5,651 nt of DNA from JAAFIM01 sp964467315 (GTDB lineage Bacteria > Bacteroidota > Bacteroidia > Chitinophagales > Saprospiraceae). The position numbers and the translations under genes are program-made. Where the stretch lies: assembly GCA_964467315.1 (NCBI GenBank), contig CAYXSA010000161.1:1-5651 (forward strand), written 5' to 3'. The notes under the pieces were generated by a model. That model searched no databases and had not been told where the DNA came from. It saw nothing but the letters and a program-made list of their open reading frames with translations. Shown in pieces: positions 5,543 through 5,651 of the stretch (positions are counted from its first letter, which is position 1; every line of letters starts with the position of its first letter).

Positions 5543-5647
5543 GGGCGTGCCCGCAGCCCCAAAAAGGGGGCTGCGGTCGGGCTATGCAGGGCGTACCACC
5601 ATCGCCCAAATGGGCGAATGTTGATTCGCCCCTACTATCCCTCACGC
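5543..5647 (+). repeat. Modular hairpin element, copy C
   Basis: GGGCGTGCCC (5543-5552), GGTCGGGCTAT (5575-5585) and TATCCCTCACGC (5636-5647) repeat the order seen in copies A and B. The first hairpin is a perfect 10-bp stem, CCGCAGCCCC (5551-5560) with GGGGCTGCGG (5567-5576), with an A-rich loop. The second is GGGCGAAT (5612-5619) with ATTCGCCC (5624-5631), loop GTTG. An extra TCGCCC at 5602-5607 can compete for 5612-5617. It starts four bases after the stop of the CHAT gene, so it would form the 3' end of that transcript. No U-tract follows the strong stem, so a classical intrinsic terminator is not shown. Confidence 0.88.
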
Positions 5648-5651
5648 AAAA

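Noticed and set aside
5551..5576. Intrinsic terminator of the CHAT gene
   Set aside because: The 10-bp stem is strong, but the following bases are TCGGGCTAT rather than a T-run. The stem is better explained as part of the repeated element.

Overview
The window looks like a chromosomal piece of a Bacteroidota bacterium, perhaps of the Cytophagia/Saprospiria type. This is an inference from several signs: an exact TAnnTTTG promoter box in front of the first gene, start codons without a clear Shine-Dalgarno sequence, an exported TPR-CHAT protein of a kind common in that phylum, and spacers packed with GC-rich hairpin repeats and 7-bp tandem repeats. No phylogenetic marker gene is present, so the placement stays tentative.

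Layout: 1-456 is noncoding and dense with repeats. It holds four 18-bp tandem repeats, two heptads, the first copy (A) of a modular hairpin element, a GC-rich hairpin cluster, a perfect 32-bp palindrome and a candidate promoter. 457-1227 is a conserved-looking protein of unknown function (256 aa). 1228-1354 holds an inverted copy of the 18-bp repeat, a hairpin and six heptads. 1355-2554 is a membrane-associated lysophospholipid/glycerolipid acyltransferase (399 aa). 2555-2709 is filled almost entirely by element copy B, inverted. 2710-5538 is a 942-aa secreted TPR protein with a C-terminal CHAT (caspase-like) protease domain and a final membrane anchor. 5539-5651 holds element copy C. All three genes read on the + strand. 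The spacers are long for a tight operon, and nothing in the sequence links the three proteins in one pathway.

The least ordinary signal is in the spacers. Three copies of one modular element share fixed boxes (GGGCGTG, TCGGGCTAT, TATCCCTCACGC). Between the boxes lie hairpins whose arm sequences differ from copy to copy while base pairing is kept. This is the pattern expected of a conserved folded nucleic acid. One copy supplies the last codons and stop of the acyltransferase gene, and another repeat family supplies the last codons and stop of the first gene. I have the impression that elements of this shape occur in other Bacteroidota genomes, but I cannot name a described family.
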